A stretch of DNA of 64,000 bases. Source: Callipepla californica brunnescens. Its lineage: Eukaryota; Chordata; Aves; Galliformes; Odontophoridae. Made by a program: the position numbers and the translations under genes. Positions 13,198 through 24,620 of the stretch are shown here, one piece after another (within the stretch, counting starts at the first letter, position 1; each line of letters begins with the position of its first letter). The notes beneath the pieces were generated by a model that was not told the origin of the DNA, ran no database searches, and saw only the letters and a list, made by a program, of their open reading frames with translations. The stretch lies in NCBI GenBank assembly GCA_023055505.1, contig JALIRH010000007.1:12279773-12343772 (forward strand), written 5' to 3'.

Positions 13198-13751
13198 TGT
13201 CATGGTTTTATGATTTTTGGTATTGATATTCCACATCATAACATCATGTAGTGCATTAAGAGTTAAAATGTTAATGCTCCAGCTCTGTGGATCATCGATA
13301 GTTCTGGGTATACCTGTTTCAGAAGAGAAGTAGAACTACATTCTCCAGAGGGCTTTGCAATGCTTTGTATTTTTAAGTATTTCTGCTCAGAGGGAAAGAT
13401 AAAAACTGTGTGTCACGAGACTCAGCAGTGGGTGCTCACTACAGTCTCACCTTTAGCATTTAGCATAAAGGTTTCGGTTTATCGGACACACTCTCTTGCT
13501 AATTTTATTTGATTTATTACCTTCAATTCCAATTATATTGTATTATATTGTGTTATTTTGCTTTCCGATATCTTATTTAGTAAATTAGTTTTCCTCCTCA
13601 GATCGTTGCCACTGTTTTGTTTCTAGGCCCATCTCCATTTTCCCTTGTCCCTTTTCCCTTTCCCCCTTCCCCTTTCTTGGGGCATGGGTCTATGGGTCCC
13701 CCGCACTAATCATCACAGAATCAGGCTGAACCAACCTGTAAAACGTTGACA
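13198..13751 (+). mobile_element. Probable solo LTR of an avian endogenous retrovirus
   Basis: The interval starts TGTCATGGTTTTATGA and ends GTAAAACGTTGACA. The termini are imperfect inverted repeats (TGTCA..GTTTTA against the reverse complement of the end), which is the TG...CA arrangement of retroviral LTRs. The five bases before (ATCAC) and after (ACCAC) differ at one position and could be a decayed target duplication. Inside are a TATA-like GATAAAAAC at about 13398-13406 and a C/T-rich block before the end (13640-13680). The length, 554 bases, is normal for an LTR. No primer-binding site, gag, pol or env sequence adjoins it, so it would be a solo LTR left by recombination. The sequence resembles chicken LTRs I remember, but I cannot name the family. 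The orientation is inferred from the TATA-like box and the C/T-rich block. Confidence 0.6.
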
Positions 13752-13922
13752 ACCACTTATAGAAATTATGAAGAAACTAAGTTGTACATCAAGACTATGA
13801 TTTTTTTTCTCTTCTAAATGAACTCTAGATAATTACTGTAATAAATAAAGCACATTTGTATTTTTTTTTCAACGCATTTGCTCTTTTATCTCCCTTTTCC
13901 AAGTTTCTGTAACATGTTAAAA

Positions 13923-14070
13923 TTAGAATCATAGTATAATTTAGGTTTCAAGGAACATCTGAATGTTCAGCCTCCTGCTCAAAACCAGATACCTTCAAAG
14001 TCAAAAGAATGGGTAACTGTTCCTGTTTGAAAACTATTAAAGGGCAGAGAATGTTTCACCTCCCTGATTA
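13923..14070 (-). mobile_element. CR1 LINE 3' fragment, old and diverged
   Basis: The plus strand reads AGAATCATAGTATAATTTAG, followed by a weakly conserved AAGGAACATCTGAA block and CAGCCTCCTGCTCAAAACCA. This is the order of the reverse-complemented 3' end of a CR1. Similarity continues as scattered matches through a TTTGAAAACTATTAAAGGGC stretch. The copy has many substitutions compared with those at 11474 or 15513. Another CR1 end starts within a few bases of its inner limit. Confidence 0.6.
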
Positions 14071-14072
14071 AA

Positions 14073-14270
14073 CAATCATAGAATATCCAGAGTTAGAAAG
14101 GACCCTTAGGGTTCATCAAGTCAAGCTAAGTTAGTAACTTGAATGTGTCAGACAGAGGAAGTGCATACCGCTTTTTTCCTATACATCCAGTTGGAATTTC
14201 ACTCAGTTCAATGTGTGACTGTGGTCCTTTTGTTGTGCTCCTCAGAGAAGAGTCCATCTGTCTATTTATG
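14073..14270 (-). mobile_element. CR1 LINE 3' fragment, second of a pair
   Basis: AATCATAGAATATCCAGAG, followed by a GTTAGAAAGGACCC block and TTCATCAAGTC, is a clear reverse-complemented CR1 3' end. Beyond about 14125 the match is weaker: CCAGTTGGAATTTCACT and CTCAGAGAAGAGTCCATCTG resemble interior CR1 blocks. It follows the fragment at 13923-14070 in the same orientation, so either one CR1 inserted at the tail of another or both landed near the same target. The first 50 bases are secure and the rest is tentative. Confidence 0.55.
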
Positions 14271-15512
14271 AAGAATTGCTGTGGATAATGACTTTTCCAG
14301 CACTAGAAAAGCTAGGACTGGTATATCAATCCTAGCAGTAGCTTTAGGAGACATCAGACTTAACTGTGTCATTGATTTAGATCTAGTGGAGTCTTTGCTA
14401 AGTGCCTCATTTGTGGCTGCCATTCCTTCCATAACTATTAACCACACACTGCATCAAGATCTGTTGAATGACTTTGAAGATTTTCTGTTGGAGAAGCTCT
14501 CTTGAAAACCACCTGGGTAGACCTGTAGCTGTTTTAAATAGTAATGGTCCTAATCAGAGAAATGCTTTTTACCAATCTCATAATACCATCAGTTTCCTTT
14601 TTTTCCTTCAAAAAGAAAGACAAGTCATTCAGTACATCAGAATGAATAGATATAGATCTATTTGTTCTTTCTGACTTCTGAAGAAATTAAACTGCTCTAT
14701 GTATTTTTTTTTCCAGAGGAGAAAATCACAAATGTACTATGCTAATTAGGCTTTGTCTGCTTTTGACTGCAAAAGTAAAACCATATTCAAGTCAAACAAA
14801 ATTCAGATGAAGCTGCAAACTGAAAACATTCTAGCTAATGAGCACCAAGGAAGCTACATTTCCATACAAATATTTTGGCTGCTTGCCTCCTCCACTGCTT
14901 TGAATTGATTTTCCATTTTGCTCTTCTTCACATTTATAGCTCAGTGTTTTAAAATAAATGTTGTCATAATCATCTTCTTTCTAATATCCTGATGTCTTTA
15001 TCATTTCTTCTCACGATACTTTCTTATTTCTTACACATTCTGAACCTGGTTCAGGAGATCACAAAGTACATGACACATACCATAACAAAGAAGCATATTG
15101 TACATTTAGGATAAACTGAAGGATTTTTCTGAATACAAGGCAATAAAAACTGCCCCTGAATCTGCCATGTCCTCCTGAATGGGACATGAATTGCACAACT
15201 TACAGTGCCTGGTACCCTGCTTACATCAGTAGCATGTGGTAAATGCTGGTATTACCAAAGAGAAAGTTGCTTTTTTCTTGAAGTGGTGGGTGAGTGGGAA
15301 ATAACATTTCTGGCACAGTGCACTGCATAGTTCACCACAGTGCAGAAATACCTTAGCTCATTCTCAACATGCCCATCTCAGAATACAGATTCATGTGCCT
15401 CTTTTATTGCTTCTCTTTTAGTTTAAGGTTTAAAGTGCAGTAAAATTCAAGCATATTTAGAAACCTGAGTTGGATTTTAGACTCCTTTAAGAGTACTTAG
15501 AATAACAAAGAT
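14271..15512. other. Non-coding stretch, no recognisable gene
   Basis: An open frame of 74 codons (14281-14505, plus) has a fairly balanced composition, but no domain or splice context that I recognise. The rest is AT-rich with T runs near 14704-14713. I see no supported gene. Confidence 0.55.
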
Positions 15513-16425
15513 CACAGAATCACACAGAATCACAGAATTGCAGGGGTTAGAAGGGACATCAAGCTATCATTGAGTCCAACCTCTGCTCTAAAGCAGGTAG
15601 CCTGCAACAGGTCATGCAGGTAGGCATCCAGACAGGTCTTGATTATCTCCATAGAAGGAGTCTTTGCAATCTCTCTGGGCAACCTGTTCCAGTGCTCCAT
15701 CATCCTTACCATGAAGAAGTTTCTCCACATGTTTTTATGGGTCTTCCTACATTTAAGGTTTAGAGCATTGCTCCTTATCTATCACTACTACACACCACGA
15801 AGAAAAATCTGGCCTGACCCCCACTTTCCTTTAGATATTTATAAACATTAATCAGATCCCCTCTCCATCTTCTTTTCCCTGGGATTAACAGATTCAGGTT
15901 ACCCAGTTTTAGCTCATACAGGAGATGCTCCAGACCCTTTATCATCTTTGTGTCCCTTCACTGGACTCGTAGGAGATCCCTGTCTTTTTTGAACTGGGGA
16001 GCACAGAACTGGACGCAGTAGTCTAAATGTGACCACACCAGGGTATAGTAGAGGGGGAAGATCATCTCCCTCAACATGCTGATCACACTGTTTTTAATGC
16101 ACCCCAGGATCCCATTGGCCTTCCTGGAACAAGGGCACTCTGCTGGGTCATGGCCAACCTGTTGTTGACCAGGACCCCTAAGTTCTGCTTGGCAGAGTTC
16201 CTTTCCAACAGGTCATCTCCTAATTCATAGTGGTGCATGTGGTTATTCCCACCCAGGCTCAAGACACTACACTTGCTCCTGTTAAACCTCATCAGGTTCC
16301 TCTGTGTTCAACTCTCCAGTCTGTCCAGGTCTTGCTGTATGGTAGCACAGCCTTCAGACTGTGAGTGTCACACACTCGTCCCAGGCTTGCCATCATTGGC
16401 AAATGTGCTGAGGATGGGCTCAATC
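15513..16425 (-). mobile_element. CR1 LINE, about 0.9 kb 5'-truncated copy
   Basis: The plus strand opens with repeated CACAGAATC units (the CR1 terminal repeats reversed), then an AGGGGTTAGAAGGGACATC block. The copy runs on the minus strand with its 3' end at 15513. Minus-strand translations show the RT carboxyl region in two broken pieces. At 16083-16292 there is RFNRSKCSVLSLGGNNHMHH followed by LGVLVNNRLAMTQQSAL. At 15530-15730 there is WRNFFMVRMMEHWNRLPREI. In intact elements these motifs lie in one frame. Here frameshifts and stops separate them, so the copy is dead. The upper limit, near AGGATGGGCTCAATC, falls within the RT coding region, so the endonuclease and ORF1 parts are missing. 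It has the most terminal repeats of the copies in this window. Confidence 0.9.
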
Positions 16426-19298
16426 TATGTTTCAAGTGAAGCTAAATATCTGTGGGTTTTATTTTCTCCTTATCCATTGTTAGTAATCTTTGTATAGCAA
16501 CACATCTTTCAGCTTCAGCACATAAATTCGTTCTTTTTTTTTTTTCTAAAAGAAGATTTAAACCTAGGACATATATATTTTATTTTGAATAGCAGTGTTG
16601 GAATCTATCACTATTTGTTCTAAAATGACACAAAAGTAGCGAATAGCTAGAAGTAGTTAGCTGAAGTTTGATCAGGTGCCATGAGCATTTACCAAAACTC
16701 TTGATCACTGACTGTGCTGAAAGATCAGTTTTCTGCATAAATTAGTCTGTGCACATACAAACAAGCAACAGAGTTTGTGTAAGGACAGAAAAGCATCCAC
16801 ACTTAGCACAGTTCTTGGCAGATTTTTGCATATAAATCAATTAACACTGTCCCAAACAGTCCTAGAGATGATTTTGGAATGGCATACTCTAACGATTGCT
16901 CCCAATAGGCAGTTTGGATGTCATTACTGTGTTCTGAGAGCTGAGAGAATTTAGCTGCACAAATGTGGGTTGTGCTGTATCATTTGTTCCCAGTGACAGA
17001 AAATAGTCTGTGACCCTTTTCATATAGTGTAGACATAGCTTTCAGAAAAACACCAAACTTGGTAATAAAATTTTTATTTGTATTGTGGTTCCAATTAATC
17101 TCTATTTTCTCTGCACTGCATTATTTTTAACTGCAAAGTCATTAAGTTGAACAGTACTTTAATGATTCTTATCAAAACTGGGATTGCAAAGGGAATAAAA
17201 AACAACAAAAAAAACAAACATTGACTTTCCTCATAAATTGCCTCCATGACATGCTTAAGGTAATAAAAGTCACTACTCCCAGGAGAAGGCTTGTATGGAT
17301 TTTTTGTTAAATACCTTTTAAAGAAACATTTAATTAAATTGTGCAATTAAAAAAAAAAGTCACACGGGTATTGTAAGTGCACAGTAATTAAATAAAAACT
17401 TCCTAGCTTTTACCTAAATACTTGACTATCATATTTTCACATTGAACAAATGAGTTAATCGGGCAAAAACCATTCTTACAAAGAAAAACAGCAACAAAAT
17501 AGCACACACACACACACAAAAACAAAACACCACACAGCATCCCATATTAAAAGTCTTGTTGATGCAGGAAAATGGATTTTTATAACATGAGCTTCATGCA
17601 TTGTCAGCATCTTGGGCTCTACCTCAGGAGGAGGCCTCAAGGAAGACTCCTACACCCCTATATCTCTGCTCTGGATAGGGTTAGAAGCCTAGGTAGTAAA
17701 TTATTTTCCCTCCTGTTCATCCTAGCAGAAAATTGCTGCTGCTACTTCTACTGTCATCTCTATTGGATAGTGTAGGAGGGAGGTGTGTGTGGAAGTACTA
17801 CACTTTTCAGGCTGAAAACTACATTTACAATATCAGATAGAGGAACAAGTCGTGGGGCAAAAGTGACATGGGGAACAATGTTTTCCTCCACTATCCCCAC
17901 TATCCAGAAAAGTGGGACCTTGTCTACACTGCCTGCTGGGGATATTGGTCTGGCAGTGACCTAGGAAAATGCTAGCTGGCATAAGTAAAAGACCTGACAC
18001 TGATTAAACTGACAAACAAGCAGCATGTTGCAGGCATCAGTCAGATCCAAACCTGACCCTTTTAAGTTTATTAACGTGGATAAACCCATTGGCTCAATAA
18101 AAAGAAGAGGACTTGACATTAAATCTAGGAGCAGCACACTCTTCTGATGTCTTTCAGACGTGCACAGTAAGACTTTGAATGTAGCTGTTGAACTTTGGGA
18201 CTTTATTATGACACACTCATTTCAGCACAGTAACTTCATCTGTAGTCAAAGATGTTTGCAAGGTAGTTGATTACACAGAAGTTATCACTGGTGAGACAGA
18301 GTGCCAACCTGGAGAGTGAAACAATAAATTAAAAGAAATGCAAAGGAGAAAGACCTGGAAAAGATCACAACACCATAAATTATGTCAGATAAAGATAATG
18401 CTTGTTAGTACAGTTTAGGAAGTCTCTTCTAAATAAAAAGATCCCATTTGATCCTAGTGTGATTTATATGGTTAATGTTGCCACTTTATCCTTTGAGCAA
18501 TTTATACTAGGCTTTCAAAACTCTTTGGATTATCAGTTTTAAAACTTATCGTGGGTATTATGGAAAGGATTACTTAGGAGGGATTTAAATGCATTTAAAA
18601 TTTAGATTTGGAAAGGGCTTAAAGACATCTTCTGAGTCACTGTTAGCAAGATGAAAATCTCTACACATTTTCTGGGACTATGCAGTTATTTCTTTTGATT
18701 CCTTAACATTTATTTTTAATCCAGAATTACAAGATGTTTATGAAAAGATTTTTTTATTTTTTAATTTTTTTTTAATAAATGTTTCAACAATATATTTCAA
18801 ATGCCAAAATAGCTCTTAAACTAAAAGAATAACCTTTTTTGAGATAGCAAAGAAATGGTATCTCTTTGGTCTTCAACAGTAGTGTTTAAGAAAGAAACTG
18901 TAAAACAAGAAGTGAAATTATTTTGGACAGTGACCAGACCAGAGAGTAATTAATCTAGTGCTGAGGGGAAAAAGAGCATTAAGGAAGCCACTCTTGATCT
19001 GTGTAAGACCTGTTAAGCCATAGATTTCAGCTACCCACATAAAGTCACATGGAGAGTGAGGAAGAACATGGCATTCGAACAGCAAGAGCGTTAGTTTCTC
19101 CTTTCTTCATATGAGAGGTTTCTGAACTGAGCTCACACCACACTTCAACAGGGATAGGGGTCCCCAAGTCAAGGAAGGAGCGAATTCCTGTGCAGAGGTA
19201 AAACAATACATTGTCCTGATGATCTGTCTCTGTTTTGAATTCCTGGTTTCAGAAGTAGGAAAAGAATTTGTTCCCCACACAAAGTCAGGACACAAGGA
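16426..19298. other. Non-coding stretch, possible CR1 trace
   Basis: AT-rich DNA with no open frame above about 85 codons. A short (CA)8 run lies at 17503-17518. Bases about 18598-18645 (AAATTTAGATTTGGAAAGGG and following) vaguely resemble a reversed CR1 3' end, but the match is too short to call. Confidence 0.55.
17503..17518. repeat. (CA)8 dinucleotide microsatellite
   Basis: Eight perfect CA units are followed by an A/C-rich degenerate tail to about 17536. At this length it may be polymorphic. Confidence 0.85.
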
Positions 19299-19342
19299 TG
19301 TCCACTCCTACTCCCAAGGGTGTCCACTCCTACTCCCAAGGG
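19299..19342. repeat. Perfect 22-bp tandem duplication
   Basis: A 22-base unit beginning TGTCCACTCC and ending CTCCCAAGGG occurs twice head to tail without a mismatch (19299-19320 and 19321-19342). The perfect identity suggests a recent slippage or repair event. It sits just upstream of a short CR1 fragment. Confidence 0.95.
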
Positions 19343-19361
19343 ATAGAACATCATTCACAAG

Positions 19362-19565
19362 ATCAAATTCTTCATATCCCCATCCAACCGGACTTTGAAC
19401 ACTTCCAGGGATGGATCATTCACAGTTTCTCTAGGCAACAAGTTCTGATGTTTTATTACTCTCACTCTGAAAGATTTCTTCCTTATATACACTTTAAATT
19501 TGTTCTCTCAGTCTAAAACCCTTGTCCTGACAACTACACATTTTGGTAATCTCTCCCAGTGTTCC
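19362..19565 (-). mobile_element. CR1 LINE internal fragment
   Basis: The plus strand contains CCCCATCCAACCGGACTTTG, then a TGAACACTTCCAGGGATGG block, CAGTTTCTCTAGGCAACAAG and an AGATTTCTTCCTTATA block. These are successive landmarks of the reversed CR1 3' untranslated/RT-end region. The terminal octamer repeats are absent, so the 3' end has been lost as well as the 5' end. About 200 bases are recognisable. Confidence 0.8.
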
Positions 19566-22500
19566 GTGTATTCCATAAAGCTTTAAAGAGATGCAGGAAT
19601 TACAATGTGCACTTTGTGTAATTCTGTTTTCCTTACAGAGAGGTTTTCACTGAGTACCTGAGTTTCTGCAGTCACATTGGCAGGCTTTCCTAACCCAGTT
19701 CAACCACTGGTAGCTGACAGCAGACACATGTTAAGTGCCAACACAGTTTAATTGGCCCAAGAGAATCTAGTTGTGAAAACCCCAGGGTTTTTCACTATCA
19801 AGCCCAAACAGATAACAGAGTTTATTTTAGCTGTTGCAACATTCACAGCCAGTTCTGTGTTTCATATTTTATTTCATTATAAGTAAACAGTCACAGATGA
19901 TTGTGAGCCAACACCATACACACTTATCTAGAAAAGATTAATTTGATGCATTAGATGGGGAACTTCATCAGAAAAAAAGGCAGCCTCATTTGTACAAAAT
20001 CATTATTCGTATGTCATTTTCATTAAGATATATGGTTTAACTTTTTATGGATGTGGATGTTCCTTTTCCCTGTAAAAAGTCAGGAAAGGTATTAATCCCT
20101 TCACATTAGCCTCGTATCAGTATATTACCATTCAATTTGAACTTCGAGGCATAAATTATGAAGCGTTGTAGTAACTCCAGAGATAAACATGTTTATATGT
20201 ATGTACACATTAAAAGGAATTCATTTATGTAAAAGACTTTCATACAAGCATAAAAACATCTCCAATCCATATAGCAGTACTGAGCAGAGTTGATTGAGAA
20301 AGCTCATTCAAATGCTACAGTTTTTCCCCCCCACAGGGACATTACAGCTCACTGTGGTTAAAGTTTAAGTGATCATTTTTGGAAAACAGTTCAAAATTAA
20401 TATTCCTTGTTAGCTGTAGGCACTAATACCATTAATTTAGATTTTTTGGACTGTTTGGACCAATTTTAAAGATGATGATTTTCATAGTCAACATTTTATC
20501 TTTTATTTTATTTTATTTTTATTATTTTTTTTAGAAGGGAAAGCTTTTATAGGCAGTATCTGATATGAGCCTTGGAGACTCGTCTGAACAGCTCCATGCC
20601 CTCCATGGCCTTAGAGCAAGCAGGTTTGTCAGGTCAGAGCTGCTATTGATGGTGTCCCACGTTCTGATTTCTACTACACTACATGGGATTGCTGTCTAGC
20701 TCAGTTCTACTGCTCTGCATGATGCTCAGCAGCCTCTTACTTCACAGATTGTTCATTTGAAATCGATGAGATTGCAGTCAGTAGAAGGGCTTAAAGCCTG
20801 GCAAAAATCTCCTTTTGAAGAATACTACACACATCCTTAGCCAGCCAAATCCATGTACTGTACCCACACACAGATATGCTAAAAGAAAGGCAAATGGAAA
20901 TGTGTTTTTTTTACCTTTGGTCACACAGGACTACTGGAATGCTCTCCAGAGATGGAGCATATGGAAAAGAGCACCTCTTCTCTGTTCACTGTACAATCCA
21001 TTTGCATTTTTGACTGGACAATTCTTCTAACAAGAATGTGTACAATCAACATCAAATTTAGTTAGAGGTTTTGGGTGTGCATTCTCCCAAGAGGAATCAG
21101 ACATTGGTGACTACATGAATTTACTGTTTCTATGACCTCATAAGACATAACTTTGTAGAACTGTACTGTCTTAAGGGTGCACTGCGAAAAGGTACATCTT
21201 ACCTGGTATTGTACCTCAAATTGAATAAATAGAAAAGAGAAAAATCAAAGCAAGCATTTGCACTAACTTACTGCCCCCTCAGTAATCTCTCACTATCTGT
21301 TTTTATCTTAGGATATTTTCAGTCCCGTGCAAGCTCCTCACACCCACAAGATGCTTTGACAATGAGCCTCAAAGATGGGCTGTCTATGCAGGAGGAACTG
21401 CTTCTTTCTGCTTGTCTCAAGCTTTGTTCCCCTTAGATCCATAGGATGGTACACCATGTAACATGATGTTAAAAAGACTGACACATCAGTCACAACACAC
21501 ATCAGAGCTGAAGTTATTTTCTAGATTTCAAAAGAAAATAGCATATAAACAATGTTATATTACTTGGATATTTTGTATGTTTGATGGGGTTTTCTTATTG
21601 TTGTTGTTGTTTCTTTGTTTTATGGGCAAAGTGGGAAGAGGAGGTCACACTTAACTTTGGATCAGAACTGCTCTGTACATGTGTTGGTAGTTAGGCCTTG
21701 GAATATTACCAGAAACTGGTATCTGTTCCCCCAGCAGTGACTGCTCAGGTTGGATACGGAAAATCTGCAGTTTCTGTAAGAGTAACGAGAATTTCCTCTC
21801 AGAAAATTGCCAACATTGAAAAAAAGATACTGAACAGTATTGAACTAATATTAATTGGGTTAAAAAAAGAAATCATAAGGATTAATTTAAGGCAAGATAA
21901 TATTACTTGACCACCTCATGACTATCTACAAGGTGTACAGCATAAGATTTCTTCCCTTTGAGGAAAATCTGAAGTGGCCTTCTGATTCTTTGCTGGACCT
22001 GTCCCTCCATGGCATTCTCTGCAGTGCCTCTGCAATGACCTTCATATCCCTAAAATAAAATTAATTTGACAGGAATGTGTTTAAAGATGTCATCCCATCA
22101 ACTCTCAAATTATAGCCTAGTGATTACTATAAATGGTCTTGCTAAAAAAACAGGAATAGTTTACAAATCTGAACTTTGCAGTTACTTCGTTGTCTAACAA
22201 TGAGATTTGTGGTTGCCTTCTGTGAATGATATTTTTGTGGGGTTTTTTTTTTCAGATAAAATATACATTTGAGCTACATGGGTGGCTCAATCCTTATTCT
22301 TGGATGTGTCATGCTTTATTCAAGTGGCAGAGCATTATGCTATGTGGAGCCATGTTAGCTTTGAATGTATGACTGCAGACATTGCTCTGAAAAAGATCAC
22401 AGGAACACCCTGCACATTATGATGTCACATGCAACATTGGCACCACACACAGTTTCAATGATTTCTTAAACATACCCTGGAATAATACTGTTTAAGTAGC

Positions 22501-22739
22501 TCTTACTTAGATATTAGCTGATCTCAGAACTGAGGAGCAATGGTATCCACAGTACAGTGTTCCTGTGAAAACCACAAGTACAGAAAATGTCCTTATCAGC
22601 AATACTTACTTTTGCTGCTCTAGATAAAAGAAATTAACCAGTCTTAAAATCTATATGAGCAACATCAGAAGAAGAGAGAGAATGCAATCAGAAATGCATG
22701 AATAATCACTGGAACTGATGAAGGATATTTTATTAAATA
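19566..22739. other. Non-coding stretch, no recognisable element
   Basis: AT-rich DNA. The longest open frame is 71 codons (20815-21030, plus), with no recognised domain. There is a T/A-rich run at about 20500-20533. A strong acceptor-like tract (TTTTTCCCCCCCCACAG) ends near 20337, but no donor follows. I see no gene. Confidence 0.55.
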
Positions 22740-23470
22740 GTCAGCAGACAGAGAACAACTTAAAATTATAAAACAGTCTAATTTTAAGAGAATACCAATG
22801 GCTTTAAAATTCAGCAAAATGGAAGAAAAAGAAAACTACTAGTAATAAATATAAATGAGAAAACTGGATTTATAGGAAATGAGTAAAGGTATGGAAGTAA
22901 CTTCTGGAAAAAATCTACAGTCAACAGATATAAGGGCAAGATAATGAAGAGGACTTTATAGAAACTAAAGAATCCCAATGGTTGCTTCATTGTTCATTCA
23001 TTAGGGTCACTATTAGACCAGGAAGAATTCTCTTTAATAATGGTAGAACCCAGGTAGAGGCAGAAATGTTCAGTAAATGTGTCCTTGTGAAAACCTTGAT
23101 GATATTTGAATGGTGATTTTTGTTTCAGTCATCAGTAAGAAAACATAGAATAGATGTTCAAAAAACCTGTGTAGGATCATCAGGTCTGAAAATCTTGTCT
23201 GAAATGACTTTTAAATATCATAGAAAGGAGCTACAATTACTGTTCATCTCCTGTAATCCTAAGGACACCATGAAAGCTCCGAAAGTCCTTCAGTGCAAGT
23301 AGTTGGCCACTACTCAAAAAACATAACCTAAACAATTATAGGGCTGTCAGACTGGTATAAGCAGGGAAAATAATATTGAACCTGATTTATAATCGAACTA
23401 AAGATAGAGAAGGCAATTAGTGCCAACTAATTAGGTTATAAAAAAGCAACTCTTGCCATTATTTTTTTTT
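22740..23470 (+). mobile_element. Old CR1-like LINE, reverse-transcriptase region
   Basis: No terminal repeats are present, but the order of short blocks fits the middle of a CR1 ORF2 on the plus strand. There is an A-rich TATAAATGAGAAAACTGG...TATAGGAAATGAG block, then GGGCAAGATAATGAAGAGGA, then a RT-linker-like GGATCATCAGGTCTGAAAAT. After that come ACAATTATAGGGCTGTCAGA (the N-Y-R-x-V-S/R motif region of LINE RTs) and CAATTAGTGCCAACTAATTA (the region before the conserved Q-H/N-G-F). Stops and indels are frequent, so it is a long-dead copy, clearly more diverged than those at 7276 or 15513. The limits are approximate, and weak similarity may continue to about 23640. Identification rests on block order and not on a long match. 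Confidence 0.55.
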
Positions 23471-24553
23471 TTAAGTTTTGTCTGAAAGATTTTAAGTTTA
23501 GTTAAGAAATGAGCTAGTACTGAGATTTGTGCCAGCATCAGGATTGGTAACACAGGACATTGTGATTAGATTACGGAAATATAAAATGAACGTTGCACAC
23601 CAAATAAAGGATTAAAACCAGATCCTGTTACATTTTGAGACTTACCACTTAAATCCTACTAAGTATTAGTATGTTCTTAGGTATAAATTTATACTTAAGA
23701 GATTTTATAAATGATCTGAACTAAAACACATATTTACTGTTAATAAAAAGTTACACATGGTATGAAAGCAAATAATGCAGAAGTCAAAATCCAGATTTTG
23801 TTTAAGCAGCAGTAAGCAGTTCTGGAAATGCACTCAGACAGTGTGGGAGGTAATCTCGAGGAGAAATTATTGTAAGTATACCTGAATCATAAAGTCCAGG
23901 AGTGTTTCTGAATTCCCAGATGCAGATGCCACATCTTGGTTTCCCGTTAGTGTGTTATCTGGATATGTACCAGTATTTCCCCTCATGCCTGTCTCCATGT
24001 AGGTGAAATCTAAGTACATGATCTTGTTATCCAAGGAGCAGGATCCAGCGTGTCTCCTGGTGTTCCCTTGCAGGTAAGCTTAGATGCAGCCTTTGAAGGA
24101 ATAGCTGATGGTAGAGGCAATTGCAATGGTAGGGTCAAAAAGGTGAATCCTGAGTGTATAATTACAGGAGGTGAAGATGCAGCAGGGGAGGTCAGATTGC
24201 ATCTGCACTGGCAAGCAGTGCAGCCTCTACTGAAATGCTAACTTCTTTCATATGAGGACATTTCAGGGCTGCTATAGATTGCAAAGGGCTTGCCAGAAGT
24301 CTTTGAATACACACAAAAATGGAAATGTTTCACAGTAAAAGTCAAAAGACAATCAGTCTGACTTTAACAACAGAAGGAAATTGTACTACTTGATCATATT
24401 GTATATACATTATTGAAATTCTGTTGCCCAAGAAGTTTACAAAGACTTTTAAAACCAACTTGCAATGAGATTAATAGGCAGATGTTGACACTAGACATGT
24501 TTGGCTAGTTTTTCCTTTGACAGAAGGGAAATTAATTCAGGGATTCTTTATTA
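23471..24553. other. Non-coding stretch with one weak exon candidate
   Basis: Mostly AT-rich with no long open frame. The exon candidate at 24003-24073 is listed separately and lies in a locally less AT-rich patch (about 23990-24240). Confidence 0.5.
24003..24073 (+). other. Candidate spliced exon (71 bp), unverified
   Basis: A pyrimidine-rich tract ending CCTGTCTCCATGTAG lies directly upstream, and the 3' limit is GCAG|GTAAGC, close to a consensus donor. The 71 bases are open only in the first frame: VKSKYMILLSKEQDPACLLV followed by FPC. The other two frames have stops. I do not recognise the peptide. The pairing of two good splice signals with an open frame is suggestive, but chance pairs are expected in a window of this size. 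Confidence 0.2.
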
Positions 24554-24620
24554 CAGGGGATGTCAAACTAAATGATCAAAGTGGCCATATAAATTAATCT
24601 CTACGAAACAGCTCTAAACC
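24554..24620 (+). mobile_element. Possible hAT-type DNA transposon terminus
   Basis: ACAGGGGATGTCAAACTAAA, followed by ATGATCAAAGTGGCCATA, resembles the CAGGGGTGTCAAACTC start and following ..GTGGGCCA of vertebrate Charlie-like hAT elements. The opposite terminus (a reversed copy ending in ACCCCTG) was not found nearby, nor a clear 8-bp target duplication. It may be a decayed end or a coincidence. Confidence 0.3.

Noticed and set aside
18598..18645. AAATTTAGATTTGGAAAGGG block like a CR1 3' end
   Set aside because: Less than 50 bases of loose similarity and no terminal repeats.
21215..21226. Minus-strand 12-bp micro-exon between a T/C-rich tract and CAG|GTAAGA
   Set aside because: Such short exons need transcript evidence. 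Chance explains it.
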